Positions 49,481 to 57,465 of a DNA stretch of 64,000 nucleotides are shown here, one piece after another; the first letter of the stretch is position 1; each line of letters begins with the position of its first letter. Source of the stretch: Bog-473 sp963836605 (GTDB taxonomy: Bacteria > Actinomycetota > Acidimicrobiia > Acidimicrobiales > RAAP-2); assembly GCA_963836605.1 (NCBI GenBank), contig CAWIKB010000009.1, positions 310,001 to 374,000 of the forward strand, in the 5' to 3' direction. Below the pieces are notes generated by a model. It saw nothing but the letters and a program-made list of their open reading frames with translations. It did no database searches and was not told the origin of the DNA. The translations under genes were made by a program, and so were the position numbers.

Positions 49481-50128
49481 ATGCTCCTTGACCTGTTCCT
49501 GATCGGCCTGGTCATCACGCTCGAGCCGATCCCCCTCACGGCGATGATCCTCCTCTTGAGCGCCGAGCGCGGGGCGATGAAGGGCCTGGGGTTCATCATC
49601 GGATGGTTCGGGTCACTGGTGGCGATCGTGGCTGCCGTGATCTTGATCGTGGACGGCAAGCCGCCCCGGCCGCACACCAACCCGTCGACGGCGGCGTTGG
49701 TGGTCAAGCTGGTCATCGGCCTGGGGCTTCTCCTCGTCGCGGCGAGGCGACGGCGGCGGAGGGATCGGCCCCGCAAGCCACCGACCTGGATGGCGAAGCT
49801 CAACGGCATTTCGTTCGCGGCCTCGGCCGGTCTGGGCGTGCTGCTCCAGCCGTGGCCCCTCGTGGCGGCCGGAGTGGCGACGGTGACCGAGGCCAAGCTC
49901 ACCAACGCCGGGGAGTACGTCCTCATCTTCGCGTTCTGCGTGCTGGGCTCGGCCAGCCTCCTGGCCATGGAGCTCTACGCCGTCTTCTCCCCCGACGCGG
50001 CCCGGGCCCGACTGGACGCCATCCGCAATTGGATCGACACGCACCGCGACCAGGTCATCGTCGTGCTCTCATTGCTTCTCGGTCTCTACCTCATGGGCAA
50101 GAGCATTTACGGGTTGGTCACCGGGTGA
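49481..50128 (+). CDS. GAP-family membrane protein
   Basis: A 215-residue membrane protein with six hydrophobic segments, LEPIPLTAMILLLSAERG near the N terminus and GKSIYGL at the end, as in the GAP (Sap/sulfolipid-addressing) family linked to export of glycolipids in mycobacteria. A central Arg-rich loop (ARRRRRRDRPRKPP) is cytoplasmic. GGGGAGGG lies 6 nt before the ATG at 49481. Its last 60 bp are antisense to the end of the next minus-strand gene. Confidence 0.82.
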   Translation: MLLDLFLIGLVITLEPIPLTAMILLLSAERGAMKGLGFIIGWFGSLVAIVAAVILIVDGKPPRPHTNPSTAALVVKLVIGLGLLLVAARRRRRRDRPRKPPTWMAKLNGISFAASAGLGVLLQPWPLVAAGVATVTEAKLTNAGEYVLIFAFCVLGSASLLAMELYAVFSPDAARARLDAIRNWIDTHRDQVIVVLSLLLGLYLMGKSIYGLVTG

Positions 50129-51112
50129 GCCGGGTGAACTGGTTGAGCCGGGTGAACTGGTTGAGCCGGGTGAGCCGGCCGAGGCGACGACCGGGTCGTG
50201 ATGACCGGCGACGAGCTTGGCACTCATCTTGATCGACTTGACCGCACTTGTCGCACCCGCGGTCAACGTGATGCCGATGACGAGGAAGATGATCCCCACG
50301 ACGAAGAGGTAGTGGATGCCCAACATCAGTATTCCGACCCGTCCAAGGAGATAGGGGGGCGAGCACACCACCGCGCCCAGAGCCCCCCCGATGGCGGAGG
50401 CCTTCAACTTGTCGCCCTTCGAGTAGGTGGATTTGATGCCGATGAGCCTCGCCGGCACAGCCAGATAGCAGACCATCATGATGCCGATGACAATGCTCAG
50501 GGCGATAGCGAACGGCCACCGTCCCCACCGTGTGATCACCGTCGTGGCAAAGGCCAGGGCCAGGCCGATGCCGAATCCCCACGACACGATGACGGCAACG
50601 TGTCGCCGCGCTTCGGCGAACGCCGGGCGTATGTCGGCCTTCCCCGGCTTGGAGATGGCGAAGGCGAAGACCGCATTGAGATAGAAGCTGGCCGCGGTGA
50701 TCCCGGCAATGCCGACAAACAGCAGGGCCAGGAGCACGCCCCGCACGACGTGAAACTGCTGCCCGTGCAGGAGATGGATCTTGAAATCGAGCATGGCCAC
50801 CCAGATCCACATGGCCGGGAGGAGCTGGACCAGGGTGAGGCGCCAGTTGGCGAACAGGAGCTTGAGACCCTGCAGGAGCATGAGGACCGCTCCGACCAGG
50901 AGCGCGACCGGGGCCAGCCAGCGCCGTGATTGGCTCAGTTGGACGAGCGCATCCTCGACCGCGGCATCCTCGCCCCGGCCCAAGAGCACGGCGAATTGCC
51001 TGAGGTTGCTCACCACGCCACCGTCGAACGCCGGAGCGGTCGGCCCTGGTTCTTTCTCTGCTTCCTCTTCGGTTGCCGTCGCCGCGGTACCCGGACTGGT
51101 CAATTCGTTCAC
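50069..51112 (-). CDS. Multi-pass membrane protein of unknown function
   Basis: About 347 residues from GTG 51112; a TTG at 51163 is an alternative. There is an acidic N-terminal region, then about six helices (for example LAPVALLVGAVLMLLQGLKLLF, GVLLALLFVGIAGITAASFY and AIALSIVIGIMMVCYLAV). I do not recognise the family with certainty. The C-terminal tail contains a hexapeptide repeat (GSTSSP) from an 18-bp DNA repeat and runs 60 bp antisense into the GAP-family gene. The tail may be an extension caused by loss of an earlier stop. Confidence 0.7.
   Translation of the reverse strand: MNELTSPGTAATATEEEAEKEPGPTAPAFDGGVVSNLRQFAVLLGRGEDAAVEDALVQLSQSRRWLAPVALLVGAVLMLLQGLKLLFANWRLTLVQLLPAMWIWVAMLDFKIHLLHGQQFHVVRGVLLALLFVGIAGITAASFYLNAVFAFAISKPGKADIRPAFAEARRHVAVIVSWGFGIGLALAFATTVITRWGRWPFAIALSIVIGIMMVCYLAVPARLIGIKSTYSKGDKLKASAIGGALGAVVCSPPYLLGRVGILMLGIHYLFVVGIIFLVIGITLTAGATSAVKSIKMSAKLVAGHHDPVVASAGSPGSTSSPGSTSSPGSPGDQPVNALAHEVETEKQ
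50126..50178. repeat. 18-bp tandem repeat starting at the GAP-gene stop codon
   Basis: TGAGCCGGGTGAACTGGT at 50126-50143 and 50144-50161, with a partial third copy to 50178. The first TGA is the stop of the plus-strand GAP gene. On the other strand the repeat encodes GSTSSP units in the tail of the membrane protein. Confidence 0.88.
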
Positions 51113-51250
51113 GTTGGTCAAGCCTGACGCATCACGACGCCAGCTGGGCGCCGGCTGCCGCAAACACTGTCGTCATATGTCTCGACCGTAGTGCATCCCC
51201 CGTTCTAAGTGTGATAGCAATTTGGGGGCAGGGAAGGAGTGCTTGAGAAA

Positions 51251-51673
51251 ATGACAATGGGTCCTGTGAACTACTTGGTGGTCGGGTTTCCGGGCAACAA
51301 GTTCAATGGTGACATCGCTCCCGAGCTGGGCAAGCTCGTCGACAGCGGATTGATCCGAATTCTCGACATCGTCTTCGTGGCCAAGGACACCGACGGCGAC
51401 GTCGTCGTGTTCGAATACGACGAGCACGACGACCTGGCGCTCTTCGCCGAGATAGACGGCGAGGCAGGTGGGCTGGCCAATGACGACGACATCGGACACG
51501 CCGCCAGCATGATCGATCCGGGCAACTCTGCCGCGCTGTTGATCTGGGAGGACGTCTGGGCCGCACCCCTGGCCGAAGCCATGCGTAAGTCCGGGGGGAT
51601 AGCCCTCCAGGGGGCGCGCATACCGCACGAGCTCATCGAGACCGCGCTGTCCGAACTGGCCTCGGCCAGCTGA
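51251..51673 (+). CDS. DUF6325/DUF1269-like protein
   Basis: A 140-residue soluble protein with MGPVNYLVVGFPGNKFNGDI at the start and repeated acidic strands (VFVAKDTDGDVVVFEYDE, then WEDVWAAPLAEAMRKSGG). It resembles the DUF1269/DUF6325 family; function unknown but often next to SHOCT proteins. GGAAGGAG lies upstream; GTG 51239 and ATG 51257 are alternatives. A SHOCT gene follows 27 bp downstream. Confidence 0.8.
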   Translation: MTMGPVNYLVVGFPGNKFNGDIAPELGKLVDSGLIRILDIVFVAKDTDGDVVVFEYDEHDDLALFAEIDGEAGGLANDDDIGHAASMIDPGNSAALLIWEDVWAAPLAEAMRKSGGIALQGARIPHELIETALSELASAS

Positions 51674-51700
51674 CGGCTTGAACGACAGGAGGACCCCACC

Positions 51701-51997
51701 ATGATGCGACGACGACCTGTAATGAGAACCGTGGCGCGTACCGCCGTAGTTGCCGGCACGGCGGTGGCGGTCGGCGGTGCCGTCCACCGTCATCAAGAAT
51801 CCAAGGCCGAGGCGGCCCAGGCCCAGGCTCAGCCGGCCGCTGCCCCCGACGCGGCCGCGGCGGCTCCCGAAGACGGCGCGCCGGTTCCCGGCTCGCCCGA
51901 GGCGATCGACCAGCTCAAGGAATTGGCCGGCCTGCATGAGCAGGGCATCCTGACCGACCAGGAGTTCGCCGACCAAAAGGCCAAGCTCCTGGGCTAG
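51701..51997 (+). CDS. Small SHOCT-domain protein
   Basis: A 98-residue protein: a short hydrophobic stretch (VARTAVVAGTAVAVGGAV) near the N terminus, an Ala/Gln/Pro-rich linker, and a C-terminal SHOCT motif ELAGLHEQGILTDQEFADQK, then AKLLG. It shares the motif with the protein at 47795. AGGAGGA precedes the ATG. Probably cotranscribed with the DUF6325-like gene and closed by the hairpin at 51998. Confidence 0.85.
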   Translation: MMRRRPVMRTVARTAVVAGTAVAVGGAVHRHQESKAEAAQAQAQPAAAPDAAAAAPEDGAPVPGSPEAIDQLKELAGLHEQGILTDQEFADQKAKLLG

Positions 51998-52046
51998 TCG
52001 CCCGAATCGGTCTTCGGCAATCGTCTTCGGCCTAGGATTCGGGCGA
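51998..52046 (+). terminator. 11-bp inverted repeat after the SHOCT gene
   Basis: TCGCCCGAATC (51998-52008) pairs perfectly with GATTCGGGCGA (52036-52046). The 27-nt loop contains GTCTTCGGC twice. It starts right after the stop codon and is a likely terminator. Confidence 0.65.
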
Positions 52047-52124
52047 TACCCGGGAAGAGACGATGCTGGTATGCCGGACGACGCAGCCCTCCCCGACCGC
52101 AGGCCCGCACGGGGGAGATGACGC

Positions 52125-53531
52125 GTGTCCACTGACGATGTGACAGACGGTGATGTAACAGAGGGGATTGTGACAGAAGCAGCGCCGGCCAAGCGGCCGC
52201 CGCGTGCCCGGCGTACCCGCTCGGTCGTCGCTTGGGTGCTGGTCGTCCTGGTGTCGATCATGCTCCCGGTGTCGATCATGTCCTTCTGGGCCATCAACAC
52301 CGTCACCAACACCAACCGCTACGTCGAGACGATGGCACCCATCGCCTCCAATCCCGTGGTGATCGATCACACCTCGGTCCGGTTGACCAATGAGCTCTTC
52401 TCCTCGCTCAACGTGCAGAAGAAGATCACCTCGATCCTGCCCAAGAAGGCCGAGCCCATCGCCGCCCCCCTGACCAACCAACTCAACGGCTTCGTGGAGA
52501 CGCAGGTCCACAAGGTGCTCAGCAGCTCCTTCTTCCAGAAGGTGTGGAACAACGGCAACCGGCGGGTACATTCCACCCTGATCGCCGTCCTGTCGGGGCA
52601 GAACACCAAGACGACGAGGGCGCTCAAGAACGGCGCGGCCGTCGTCGTCGACATCTCTCCTGTGGCCAACAAGGCCATCGACAAGCTCGATGCCCGCGGC
52701 GTCACGCTCTTCGACCCGTTGAAGAAGGTGTTCTCCACCACCAACAACCGGCTCACGATCTCGGTGGCATCGGCTCAGCAGGTCCAAAAGGCCAGCGGCA
52801 TCTTCAACCTGGTCAAGAAGCTCCAGGTGGGCATTCCCATCGCCACCCTCGTGCTCGCCGCGATCGGCGTGGCGGTGGCGGTGCGCCGGCGCAAGACGCT
52901 GCTGCGGATGGCGCTTGGCGGATCGATCGGCATCCTCGTCTTCCTCGTCGCCCTCGGGCTGACGCGGCGCCAGTTCGTCGCCAAGGCGGTCGACCAGGGC
53001 TTCAACGGTCAGGTGGCCCAGATCATCTTCGACACCTTGTTGCGGTTCCTCAAGGACGGGTTGTGGATCTCACTCGGTGTCCTACTGGTGCTGGCCGTCG
53101 TGCTCTGGTTCGTCGGGCCGGCCCGCTACGCCGTGGCGCTGCGCCACCAGATCGCGCGGGCCTGGCACTGGCTGGGGCGCAACGCCAGGCAGTTGACCGG
53201 TGCGGCCCAACGCGGTGCCGCCGGCCCGGGGGCGCGGCGTTCGGCGCGTTGGATCGAGGAGCACGCCAGCGGGCTGCGATTGCTCGGTGTGATCGTGGCC
53301 GGGATCTTCATCGTCTTCACCGGCTCACTCAGCTTCTGGGGCTTCCTGGTCATTGTGCTGGTGCTGGCCGTCTACCTGGCGCTCCTCCAGCTGGTGATCG
53401 TGTGGGCGAAGCGAACCAAGGAGGTCGACGGTCCCGGCGCGGCACCGGACGCACCCGAGACACCCCCAGCACCCGCGCAGCCCGAAGCAGCGGTCCCGGC
53501 CGCGTCGGGGTCGGATCAGCCCAGCGGCTGA
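52125..53531 (+). CDS. Hypothetical membrane protein with large extracellular domain
   Basis: A 468-residue protein from GTG 52125 (GGGGGAG upstream). One helix near residues 33-57, an extracellular domain of about 190 residues (NRYVETMAPIASNPVV onwards), then two helices around 240-285, one near 310-330 and two near the C terminus before a Pro/Ala-rich tail. This arrangement is common in actinobacterial hypothetical proteins; I cannot name a family or function. Stands alone. Confidence 0.75.
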   Translation: MSTDDVTDGDVTEGIVTEAAPAKRPPRARRTRSVVAWVLVVLVSIMLPVSIMSFWAINTVTNTNRYVETMAPIASNPVVIDHTSVRLTNELFSSLNVQKKITSILPKKAEPIAAPLTNQLNGFVETQVHKVLSSSFFQKVWNNGNRRVHSTLIAVLSGQNTKTTRALKNGAAVVVDISPVANKAIDKLDARGVTLFDPLKKVFSTTNNRLTISVASAQQVQKASGIFNLVKKLQVGIPIATLVLAAIGVAVAVRRRKTLLRMALGGSIGILVFLVALGLTRRQFVAKAVDQGFNGQVAQIIFDTLLRFLKDGLWISLGVLLVLAVVLWFVGPARYAVALRHQIARAWHWLGRNARQLTGAAQRGAAGPGARRSARWIEEHASGLRLLGVIVAGIFIVFTGSLSFWGFLVIVLVLAVYLALLQLVIVWAKRTKEVDGPGAAPDAPETPPAPAQPEAAVPAASGSDQPSG

Positions 53532-53561
53532 TCGACGGAGCCGCCCGCTCCATTCAGACGC

Positions 53562-55040
53562 TCAATCCAGTCGGGCCAGATTGATGCCGTCGGTCGGCGT
53601 CAGGGTGACCGCCCGCCCGATGATCTCGTCGGTCTCGGCCACCGCCGGATCACCCTCCAGGGTGGCGTAGCAACGCCCGCCGCCGGGGACGTCGCACACC
53701 AGGAGGGCCGAGGTGGGGGCGCCGTCACGACCGTGCAGCACCGAGTAGGTGGCGACGGTGGCCGATCCCTCGGGCGATGCGACGATCTCGACCTTCGTCA
53801 CAGTGGGCGCCGGTCCCGGCGCCGGCCCGGGGCGGCCCGGGGCGGTGGACCACACGCCGTAGGCGTGCTTGGTCATGTGCATGCCCACCCCGCTGACCAT
53901 GCCGAAGGAGCCGGGGTCGGCGCGCAGCGTCTCGGCCATCGCCGCCAACGAGTGGGTCATGTAGTTCGATCCGGGGCCGCCGTGATAGGGGAGCCCACCG
54001 GTCTGGGTCACGCCGCGGGGGTCGTCCTCGGCCACCCCGAGAGCGTCGAGGGCGAAGCAGACCGAACTGGCGAAGCAGGAGTAGAGGTCGAAGTGGGCCA
54101 CCGCATCGACGTCGATGCCGGCGCCGCCGAGCGCGGTGGCCGCGGCGGTGACCATGGCGGGGGAGCGCCACAGGTCGAGATGGGCCGCCACATGGTCGGG
54201 GTCCTGGGCATACCCCGAGCCCCGCAGGTAGACCCGTTTGTCGTCGGGCACGCGCAGGGCGTCGGCGCGGGCCGCGCTGGCCACGAGCAACCCGGCCGCC
54301 ATGTCGACGTCCATGATGGCGGTCATCAACTTGGTGTAGGGGTAGGCCACCATCCGGTTCTCCGGCGTCGCCGTCACGATCTCGGTGCCCGAGCGGGCAA
54401 TGCGGAACCAGGCGTCGGGGTTGGCGGCCGCCACCTCCGTGAGCGGGGCCAGCAACTGCCCCAACTGCGCTCGATGCTCGGCCAGCGTGCGCCCGAGGTG
54501 CGCCCGCCGGGAGTTGTCGAAGAGGGCAAAGGTCAAGAAGGCCTCGAAGACGGAGTGCGCGATCTCCGAAGGGTGGAACGTCATCTCCATCGGGAAGGGC
54601 CGGCGCTCGGCCGGCCGGTGCGACCACTGCGGCTTCTCGCCCGCCTTCTTCAGGCGGCGGACGGTGGCCAGGGCCTCTGCGCCGACGATGAGCCCGAGGT
54701 CGAGGTCACCCGAGGCGATGGCCCCGGCCGCCTCGGAAGCCAGCACCTGGGGCACCGAACCGCCGATGCCCGAGTACCTCGACCGGGCCGGTGTCGCCCC
54801 CAGCCGCTGGGCCAGACGCCCCGGCGGGTCGTCGTACTGCCAGGACTGGGAGTACACCACGTCGATGCTCTCGAGCTGGCCCAGCGCGTCGGGCGCCCCG
54901 GCGTCGGCCGCGGCCGTGCGAGCCACCTCCTCCCACATGACGAGCGGTTCGGGCGCGCCGTGGGGCGCGTCGGCGGGGTGCCAGGTCGCATGGCCGACCC
55001 CGATGATGCAGGGAGCGTGGGGATCCGGGGCCGGCGTCAT
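53562..55040 (-). CDS. Thiolase-like protein with extra C-terminal domain (TLP1-like)
   Basis: A 492-residue thiolase-superfamily protein annotated in relatives as acetyl-CoA acetyltransferase. Layout: N-terminal thiolase domain, in which the nucleophile position reads SGIGGSVPQVL (no Cys); a C-terminal thiolase domain with DLYSCFASSV and GGLPYHGGPGSNYMTHS in place of the GHP motif; then about 90 extra residues (TVTKVEIVASPEGSATVATY to the end). This matches the mycobacterial thiolase-like protein type 1 architecture, whose reaction is not established. It starts 13 bp after the acyl-CoA dehydrogenase stop, so the pair is an operon. Confidence 0.82.
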   Translation of the reverse strand: MTPAPDPHAPCIIGVGHATWHPADAPHGAPEPLVMWEEVARTAAADAGAPDALGQLESIDVVYSQSWQYDDPPGRLAQRLGATPARSRYSGIGGSVPQVLASEAAGAIASGDLDLGLIVGAEALATVRRLKKAGEKPQWSHRPAERRPFPMEMTFHPSEIAHSVFEAFLTFALFDNSRRAHLGRTLAEHRAQLGQLLAPLTEVAAANPDAWFRIARSGTEIVTATPENRMVAYPYTKLMTAIMDVDMAAGLLVASAARADALRVPDDKRVYLRGSGYAQDPDHVAAHLDLWRSPAMVTAAATALGGAGIDVDAVAHFDLYSCFASSVCFALDALGVAEDDPRGVTQTGGLPYHGGPGSNYMTHSLAAMAETLRADPGSFGMVSGVGMHMTKHAYGVWSTAPGRPGPAPGPAPTVTKVEIVASPEGSATVATYSVLHGRDGAPTSALLVCDVPGGGRCYATLEGDPAVAETDEIIGRAVTLTPTDGINLARLD

Positions 55041-55053
55041 GGAGCGGCGCCGT

Positions 55054-56265
55054 TCAGGAAGTGCGGGATTGGCCGGGCATGGCGATGGCCCGGTCGGCGA
55101 TGATGTTCTTCTGGATCTCGGTCGAGCCCCCGCCGATGGTGCTGTAGCGCTGGAAGGCGTACAGCCGGGTCCACTTGCCGCGGTCCACGGCGTCGGGCCC
55201 GCCCCGGGCCAGCACGCCGGCCGGGCCGAGGAGGTCGACGGCCAACTCGGCCAGGGTCTGGGCCAAGGAGGACCAGGACAGCTTGGCGAACGGCACCTCG
55301 GGCCAGTTCTTCTCGCCCTTCATGATCTTGCTCAGGGCCCGGAGGGAGAGCAGCCGCGCCAGTTCGATCTCGGTCCAGGCCGCCGCGATGCGGTCGCGCA
55401 GCGCCGGGTCCTCCAGCGCTCCCGGGTTGACGGACCGTGCCGCCTCGACCACGGCGCGCAGGTCGGCCGAGAGGATCGAGATCTGGCTGGCGATGCCCAC
55501 CCGCTCGTAGCCCAGCGTGCCCATGGCCACCATCCAGCCCTGGCCTTCTTCACCCAGGCGGCTCGAGACCGGGATGCGGGCGTCGGTGAAGAAGATCTCG
55601 TTGAACAACTCCTCGCCGGCCATGTCCTTGATGGGCCGCACCTCGATCCCGGGGGTCTTGAGGTTGAGGATGAAGGCGGTGATGCCCTCGTGCTTCTTGC
55701 CCCGCTCGATGGCGGTGGGATCGGTGCGGAGGAGGAAGAGCCCCCAGGTGGCCAGGTGCGCCGAGGAGATCCAGATCTTCGAGCCGTTGACCACGTAGTC
55801 GTCGCCGTCGCGGATGGCCACGGTGCGCAGGTTGGCCAGGTCGTTGCCGGCGTCGGGCTCGCTGAAGCCCTGGCACCAGTGCTCCTCGGCGCCCAGGATG
55901 GACGGGAGCCACGCGGCCTTCTGCTCCTCGGTGCCCCAGGCGATGATCATGGGCCCGATCTGCCAGATCCCGTTGGTGTTGAACATGCCCGGGGTGCGGT
56001 ACTCGGCCATGACCTCGGAGTAGATGAGGCGCTGCATGGCGTTGATGGTGCGGCCGCCGTACTCCTCGCCCCAGTGGATGGCGGCCCACCCGCCTTCGTT
56101 CAGCTTGCGCTGCCACGCCTGGCGCCGACGCTGGGAGGCCTCGCCGCTCAGGCTGGCATCGTCACCGAGGGACTCGGCTTCGAGGAAGGGCGGCAGGTGC
56201 TCGTCCAGCCAGGCTCGCAGCTCGTCGCGAAACGCCTCGTCCTCGGGTGCCAGGGCAAAATCCAC
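55054..56265 (-). CDS. Acyl-CoA dehydrogenase (larger subunit of a likely pair)
   Basis: A 403-residue acyl-CoA dehydrogenase starting at GTG 56265 (MDFALAPEDEAFRDELR). WCQGFSEPDAGNDLANLRT holds the flavin-binding loop, and the C-terminal motif is YSTIGGGSTEIQKNIIADR, with GGG where medium-chain enzymes have the catalytic EGT. It resembles one half of the heterotetrameric FadE pairs (ChsE-type) of steroid side-chain degradation. A TACCCT ends 6 nt before the start and no ribosome site is visible, suggesting a leaderless mRNA; the operator is 29 nt upstream. Confidence 0.92.
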   Translation of the reverse strand: MDFALAPEDEAFRDELRAWLDEHLPPFLEAESLGDDASLSGEASQRRRQAWQRKLNEGGWAAIHWGEEYGGRTINAMQRLIYSEVMAEYRTPGMFNTNGIWQIGPMIIAWGTEEQKAAWLPSILGAEEHWCQGFSEPDAGNDLANLRTVAIRDGDDYVVNGSKIWISSAHLATWGLFLLRTDPTAIERGKKHEGITAFILNLKTPGIEVRPIKDMAGEELFNEIFFTDARIPVSSRLGEEGQGWMVAMGTLGYERVGIASQISILSADLRAVVEAARSVNPGALEDPALRDRIAAAWTEIELARLLSLRALSKIMKGEKNWPEVPFAKLSWSSLAQTLAELAVDLLGPAGVLARGGPDAVDRGKWTRLYAFQRYSTIGGGSTEIQKNIIADRAIAMPGQSRTS

Positions 56266-56294
56266 GGGGGAAGGGTAGCCGACCCAACGTGTAC

Positions 56295-56312
56295 TCTGAC
56301 GCTGGCGTCAGG
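56295..56312. promoter_or_regulatory. Palindromic operator, site 8 of 9
   Basis: TCTGACG-CTGG-CGTCAGG, between two divergent acyl-CoA dehydrogenase genes. It is 29 nt upstream of the minus-strand start. On the plus strand TACTCT runs into GAC of the half-site (TACTCTGAC), as at sites 2-4 and 9. Confidence 0.72.
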
Positions 56313-56362
56313 GAACCAGGTTGATGCCACGACGGTCGGCCAAGAGGGGACGCAGGGGACAC

Positions 56363-57457
56363 GTGGACTTCACTTTCGATGCTGAGCAGCTGGCACTCCA
56401 GGACGTGGCCCGAACGGCACTGGCCCGCGAGTGCGACCCCCAGACGGTGCGCGTCCTGGCCGATGAGCCCACCGCCATGACCCCGGCCCTGTGGGCCACC
56501 CTGGTCGACCTGGGCTGGACCGGTCTGCTCGTGCCCACCGAGTTCGGCGGCACGGGCTCCGGCCTGCTCGAGATGTGCATCGTGGCCGAGCAGATGGGCC
56601 GCCTTCCGCTCCCGGGGCCTTTCTTCTCCTCGGCCATCGCGGCCACGTTGGCCGCCCGGGCCCTGGGGGCGACCGAGCTCCTCGGTGACCTGGCTGCGGG
56701 CACCCGGCGGGGCACGGTGGCCCTGCAGGAACAAGGGCACGGCGACCCCCTGGGCACGGTGCGCACCAGGGCCCGGCGCAAGGGCGCGGACTGGGTCGTC
56801 AACGGGACCAAGGCGGCCGTGGTCGACGGTCACAGCGCCGACTGGGCCATCGTGGTGGCCCGGAGCGAGGAAGGCGTGCGGTCCTACCTCCTCGAGGATC
56901 CCGAGGCCGAGCTGGTGCCCTCACTCGACCCCACCCGGAAGCTGGCCCGCCTCGAGCTGGTGGATCAACGCGTGGTCCCGCTCGGCCCGGGGGGTAGCCA
57001 GGCCCTGTTGTGGTCGCGCGCGCTCGATGACATCGCCGTCGCCTTGGCCGCGGAGACCGTCGGAGCCGCCGACCGGGCCCTGGCCGAGGCCATCGCCTAC
57101 ACCTCGCAGCGCATCGTGTTCGACCGACCAGTGGCCACGTATCAAACCGTGCGCCATCGTCTGGTCGAGATGTTCCAGCAGGTCGAGATGGCACGGGCCG
57201 GGGTGCAGTTCGCCGCCTGGGCCTCGGACACCGAGTCACCGGAGCGGGGGCAATCCGCCGCCATGGCCGCCAGCTACGCCGCCGGGGCCGGTGTCCGGGT
57301 GACCGGTGACGACATCCAGCTCCACGGCGGGGTGGGCTTCACCTGGGCCAACGACGCGCACTTCCTCTTCAAACGGGTCAAGCAGAACGAGATGCTCATC
57401 GGTGGCGCCGGCCACGAGCGGCACCGGTTGGCCTCGCTGTTCATCGAGTCGGCCTGA
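56363..57457 (+). CDS. Acyl-CoA dehydrogenase (smaller subunit of a likely pair)
   Basis: A 364-residue member of the acyl-CoA dehydrogenase family, FadE28/FadE-short type. GTG 56363 (MDFTFDAEQLALQDVAR) was chosen because AGGGGA is 4 nt upstream; ATG 56321 is an alternative. Typical flavin-loop sequences are degraded and the end motif is IGGAGHERHRLASLF, so on its own it may not be catalytic. It is divergent from the larger dehydrogenase and shares its operator. The synthetase gene follows 8 bp downstream. Confidence 0.88.
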   Translation: MDFTFDAEQLALQDVARTALARECDPQTVRVLADEPTAMTPALWATLVDLGWTGLLVPTEFGGTGSGLLEMCIVAEQMGRLPLPGPFFSSAIAATLAARALGATELLGDLAAGTRRGTVALQEQGHGDPLGTVRTRARRKGADWVVNGTKAAVVDGHSADWAIVVARSEEGVRSYLLEDPEAELVPSLDPTRKLARLELVDQRVVPLGPGGSQALLWSRALDDIAVALAAETVGAADRALAEAIAYTSQRIVFDRPVATYQTVRHRLVEMFQQVEMARAGVQFAAWASDTESPERGQSAAMAASYAAGAGVRVTGDDIQLHGGVGFTWANDAHFLFKRVKQNEMLIGGAGHERHRLASLFIESA

Positions 57458-57465
57458 GCGGTCCG

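Noticed and set aside
15044..50178. CRISPR arrays
   Set aside because: The repeats present are direct tandem units of 7-37 bp without unique spacers of constant length, and no cas genes are encoded.
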